From an uncultured Rhizobiaceae group bacterium (GTDB lineage: Bacteria; Pseudomonadota; Alphaproteobacteria; Rhizobiales; Rhizobiaceae): a DNA stretch of 23,021 nt. The position numbers were made by a program, and so were the translations under genes. Positions 21,163 to 23,021 of the stretch are shown here, in pieces. The notes beneath the pieces are model-generated. The model was not told where the DNA came from and did not search any database. It was given only the letters and a program-made list of their open reading frames with translations. The stretch lies in contig CALDZZ010000099.1 in NCBI GenBank assembly GCA_937944075.1, positions 1 to 23,021 on the forward strand, read 5' to 3'. Every line of letters starts with the position of its first letter. Within the stretch, counting starts at the first letter, position 1.

Positions 21163-21777
21163 TTAACTGTGCGCAAATATGTCTGTCTCCGGCCAACCAG
21201 CCAGATCCAGCCGGCATCGTGTTGGCAGAAATTTGAAACATTCTGATGCAAGTTCGCGTCGACCTTCGCGTTCCAGACGCTTTTCAAGATGCGCCATCAG
21301 CTCGTGTAAATGAAGAACATCTGAAGCGGCATACTCCAACTGGGCCTGGCTGAGTGTCTCTGCCGCCCAATCCGAACTTTGCTGCTGCTTTGAAATATCA
21401 ACACCAATAAATTCCCGCACGATATCTTTAAGGCCATGACGATCAGTATAGGTGCGTGTGAGCTTTGAGGCGATTTTGGTGCAATAGACATTATTGGTGG
21501 AAATACCAAGACCATGCTCCAGAACGGCAACATCAAATCTGGCAAAGTGAAAGATAATGGTTCGCTTCGGGTCTTCCATCAGGGCCTTGAGGTTTGGTGC
21601 TTCGGTTTGCCCCTTGGCGATTTGAACAACATCTGCAGTGCCATCACCGGGTGAAAGCTGCACAACACACAAGCGATCCCGCAAGGGGTTCAGGCCAAGC
21701 GTTTCCGTGTCAACTGCAATGGAATCATGATAGTTATCAAGATTGGGTAAGTCGCCTTTATGAAACCGGATTGTCAC
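21163..21777 (-). CDS. rnd: Ribonuclease D-type 3'-5' exonuclease (single domain)
   Basis: A DEDDy-family exonuclease expected to trim the 3' ends of tRNA precursors and other small RNAs. At 204 residues it holds only the catalytic domain; the C-terminal HRDC domains of E. coli RNase D (about 375 residues) are absent, which is common in alphaproteobacterial versions. Catalytic residues: D23 and E25 in AVDTETLG, D82 in HFARFDVAVLEHG, and Y149 plus D153 in LEYAASDVLHLH. The start is GTG 21777, with AAGGGGA a little further than ideal upstream. It lies 49 bp after uppP and 71 bp before lptC, all minus strand, a conserved arrangement in Rhizobiales. Activity is expected to be intact. Confidence 0.93.
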   Translation of the reverse strand: MTIRFHKGDLPNLDNYHDSIAVDTETLGLNPLRDRLCVVQLSPGDGTADVVQIAKGQTEAPNLKALMEDPKRTIIFHFARFDVAVLEHGLGISTNNVYCTKIASKLTRTYTDRHGLKDIVREFIGVDISKQQQSSDWAAETLSQAQLEYAASDVLHLHELMAHLEKRLEREGRRELASECFKFLPTRCRLDLAGWPETDIFAHS

Positions 21778-21826
21778 CGTATTTCCCCTTTTTAATTGTT
21801 GTTCAGAAATCTATAGCCTGAAATGT

Positions 21827-22657
21827 CTAAACCGACAAATCAACAGACACTCCGGGTATCCAGTCGTATAAAAGTGCGAACAACAAGAGCCCTAATGCAA
21901 TGCGATAAATCGTGAAAATCAGAAAGCTGGAGCGTTTCACAAAAGCCATCAAAAAGGCGATTGCCGCAAGCGCTGCAAAAAAGGTCAGCACAGCGGCCAT
22001 GATGGCACCGTTTGAAATCTCAATGCCCTGTTCAATGGCATCAAGGGTAACAAAGGCACCCGCACCGGCAATTGCAGGTATTCCAAGCAGAAATGAAAAC
22101 CGCGCCGCTTCAGGACGGGAAAACCCCATAAAGCGTGCAGCAGTCATGGTAATGCCGGAACGTGAAGTCCCCGGGATAAGCGCCAGTGCCTGTGCAAAGC
22201 CCATGGTTACGGCGGGAGACAGCTTCATGTCCTCCATCACCTTGGTTTGTTTGCCTATAACATCAGCCACATACATCAACACGCCAAAAATGATGGCATT
22301 CCATGCAATCACTTCAACCGAACGCAAACTGTCACCATAGCCTGATTTTTTGAGAAAAAGCCCAAAGGCTACAGCAGGAATGGTTGCAACAAGAATGTAA
22401 AGTGCCATTCTGGAATTATCATTCATCCGCAAGCGCAACAGGTCCAGTCCGCCTGAGATCAGTTTGAGGACATCGCGCCAAAAATAAACAATAACCGCAA
22501 ACAGCGAACCAACGTGAACCATTACATCCGTTACCTGTCCCTGGTCAGGCCAACCGGTGATCGCTGGGATAAGCGCCAAATGTCCAGAAGATGAAATCGG
22601 GAGAAATTCCGTAATACCTTGCACGATGGCAAGGACAATAATTTGTTCAGGTGTCAT
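21827..22657 (-). CDS. uppP: Undecaprenyl-diphosphatase UppP (BacA)
   Basis: Integral membrane phosphatase that converts undecaprenyl diphosphate to the monophosphate and recycles the lipid carrier for peptidoglycan and O-antigen synthesis; overproduction gives bacitracin resistance. From ATG 22657 it has 276 residues, the usual length, with about eight hydrophobic spans. Both diagnostic motifs are intact: IVQGITEFLPISSSGHL (about 11-27) and PGTSRSGITMTAARFMGFSR. I chose ATG 22657 because AAGGA lies 6-7 bases upstream; a TTG directly before it would add only one residue. It is the first gene of the minus-strand run toward hpf, divergent from the GST-like gene, and works in the same envelope-building context as the lpt genes downstream. 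Confidence 0.97.
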   Translation of the reverse strand: MTPEQIIVLAIVQGITEFLPISSSGHLALIPAITGWPDQGQVTDVMVHVGSLFAVIVYFWRDVLKLISGGLDLLRLRMNDNSRMALYILVATIPAVAFGLFLKKSGYGDSLRSVEVIAWNAIIFGVLMYVADVIGKQTKVMEDMKLSPAVTMGFAQALALIPGTSRSGITMTAARFMGFSRPEAARFSFLLGIPAIAGAGAFVTLDAIEQGIEISNGAIMAAVLTFFAALAAIAFLMAFVKRSSFLIFTIYRIALGLLLFALLYDWIPGVSVDLSV

Positions 22658-22690
22658 CAAGTTTCCTTAAGCATGCAGATTAACTTGCAC

Positions 22691-22705
22691 GAGACTTCAC
22701 GTCTC
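22691..22705 (-). promoter_or_regulatory. Small hairpin in the uppP upstream region
   Basis: GAGAC (22691-22695) and GTCTC (22701-22705) form a 5-bp stem with a 5-base loop, about 34 bases upstream of the uppP start codon. It would lie in the 5' leader if transcription starts further upstream. Short and possibly accidental. Confidence 0.25.
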
Positions 22706-22794
22706 TTTATTGTTTCGGGAACGCAATACTGATTCCTGTCCTGTTTTTCATGTTCGCGTCAGAATTTCCAGTGGATTTATAAGTAATAGGCCTT

Positions 22795-23021
22795 ATGCAC
22801 ACTCTCTATCATCACCCTATGTCAGCCGCATCGCGTTATGTTCGCCTGATTATGGCCGAATATTCGCAGCCTGTTAAATTGCTGGAAGAAAAACCATGGG
22901 AGCGAAGAGCCGAGTTTCTGCAAATCAATCCAGCCGGGGCTGTTCCTGTGCTGATGGTCGATGAAGGCCAGTTTGTTTCAGGGGGGCTTGTTATTGGCGA
23001 ATATCTGGATGAAACCATTGG
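22795..23021 (+). CDS. Glutathione S-transferase family protein, N-terminal part (cut by window edge)
   Basis: The first 75 codons of a GST-like protein. It begins MHTLYHHPMSAASRYVRLIM, the beta-alpha start of a thioredoxin-fold N-terminal domain. It then shows EKPWERRAEFLQINPAGAVPVL, outlined by INPAGAVPVL with the cis-proline, and ends with VSGGLVIGEYLDET. In canonical GSTs the last helix begins with a Glu-Ser pair that holds the gamma-glutamyl group of glutathione; here Gly-Gly stands in that place. A similar change is common in the rhizobial subfamily, as I recall, so altered ligand binding is possible. ATG 22795 has only a weak AGG upstream. The C-terminal helical domain lies outside the window, so subclass and substrate cannot be judged. 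Confidence 0.83.
   Translation, partial: MHTLYHHPMSAASRYVRLIMAEYSQPVKLLEEKPWERRAEFLQINPAGAVPVLMVDEGQFVSGGLVIGEYLDETI

Noticed and set aside
1..23021. Novel defence system, prophage, transposon or CRISPR array
   Set aside because: Every sizeable coding region is a recognisable housekeeping, stress or envelope gene; no direct repeat arrays, integrase, transposase or phage genes were seen.

Overview
The window looks like ordinary chromosomal backbone from an alphaproteobacterium, most likely of the Hyphomicrobiales (Rhizobiales) type, with moderate GC (just under 50% by eye). The reasons are the gene order rnd-lptC-lptA-lptB-rpoN-hpf, a RegB/RegA (ActS/ActR) redox two-component pair, an MmcB-type repair protein, DUF2852 and DUF1150 proteins, an IbpA-like Hsp20, a malate synthase G, and promoter-like sites of the alphaproteobacterial RpoH form. 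A marine lifestyle would fit but cannot be shown from sequence alone. I see no insertion sequence, prophage, CRISPR array, rRNA or tRNA.

Layout. (1) Positions 1-5050: the 5' part of alkB (minus strand) diverges from dnaK-dnaJ, followed on the same strand by an NAD(P)H:FMN-type reductase and pyrF. A heat-shock-type promoter precedes dnaK, and a strong hairpin separates dnaK from dnaJ. (2) 5051-6570: a DUF2852 membrane protein ending in a textbook terminator, a YgjP-like metallopeptidase, and a 33-residue single-span membrane protein on the minus strand. (3) 6701-10118: two RNA methyltransferase-like genes, lspA, and an AcuI/YhdH-type reductase. (4) 10158-12102: regB and regA homologues, convergent with mmcB. 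(5) 12769-13450: a secreted L,D-transpeptidase and a terminator shared with glcB. (6) 13490-16529: glcB (minus) diverging from hsp20-DUF1150, with a perfect palindrome between them. (7) 16526-22657, all minus: uppP, rnd, lptC, lptA, lptB, rpoN and hpf, covering envelope lipid carrier recycling, LPS export, sigma-54 and ribosome hibernation. (8) 22795-end: the start of a GST-like protein.

Themes. Protein folding and heat stress (DnaK/J, Hsp20, both with RpoH-like promoters), redox sensing (RegB/RegA) and cell envelope assembly (LspA, Lpt, UppP, Ldt) dominate. No previously undescribed multi-gene system is evident. The observations most worth a second look are a third RpoH-like site before the DUF2852 gene, the unrecognised 33-residue membrane protein, the glcB/hsp20 palindrome, and several intergenic inverted repeats.

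There is no gene-free stretch longer than 300 bases. Of the larger gaps, 414-620 and 15659-15823 hold divergent promoters, 6569-6700 holds a long-spaced inverted repeat, 12654-12768 shows nothing I can assign with confidence, and 22658-22794 shows only a short hairpin.
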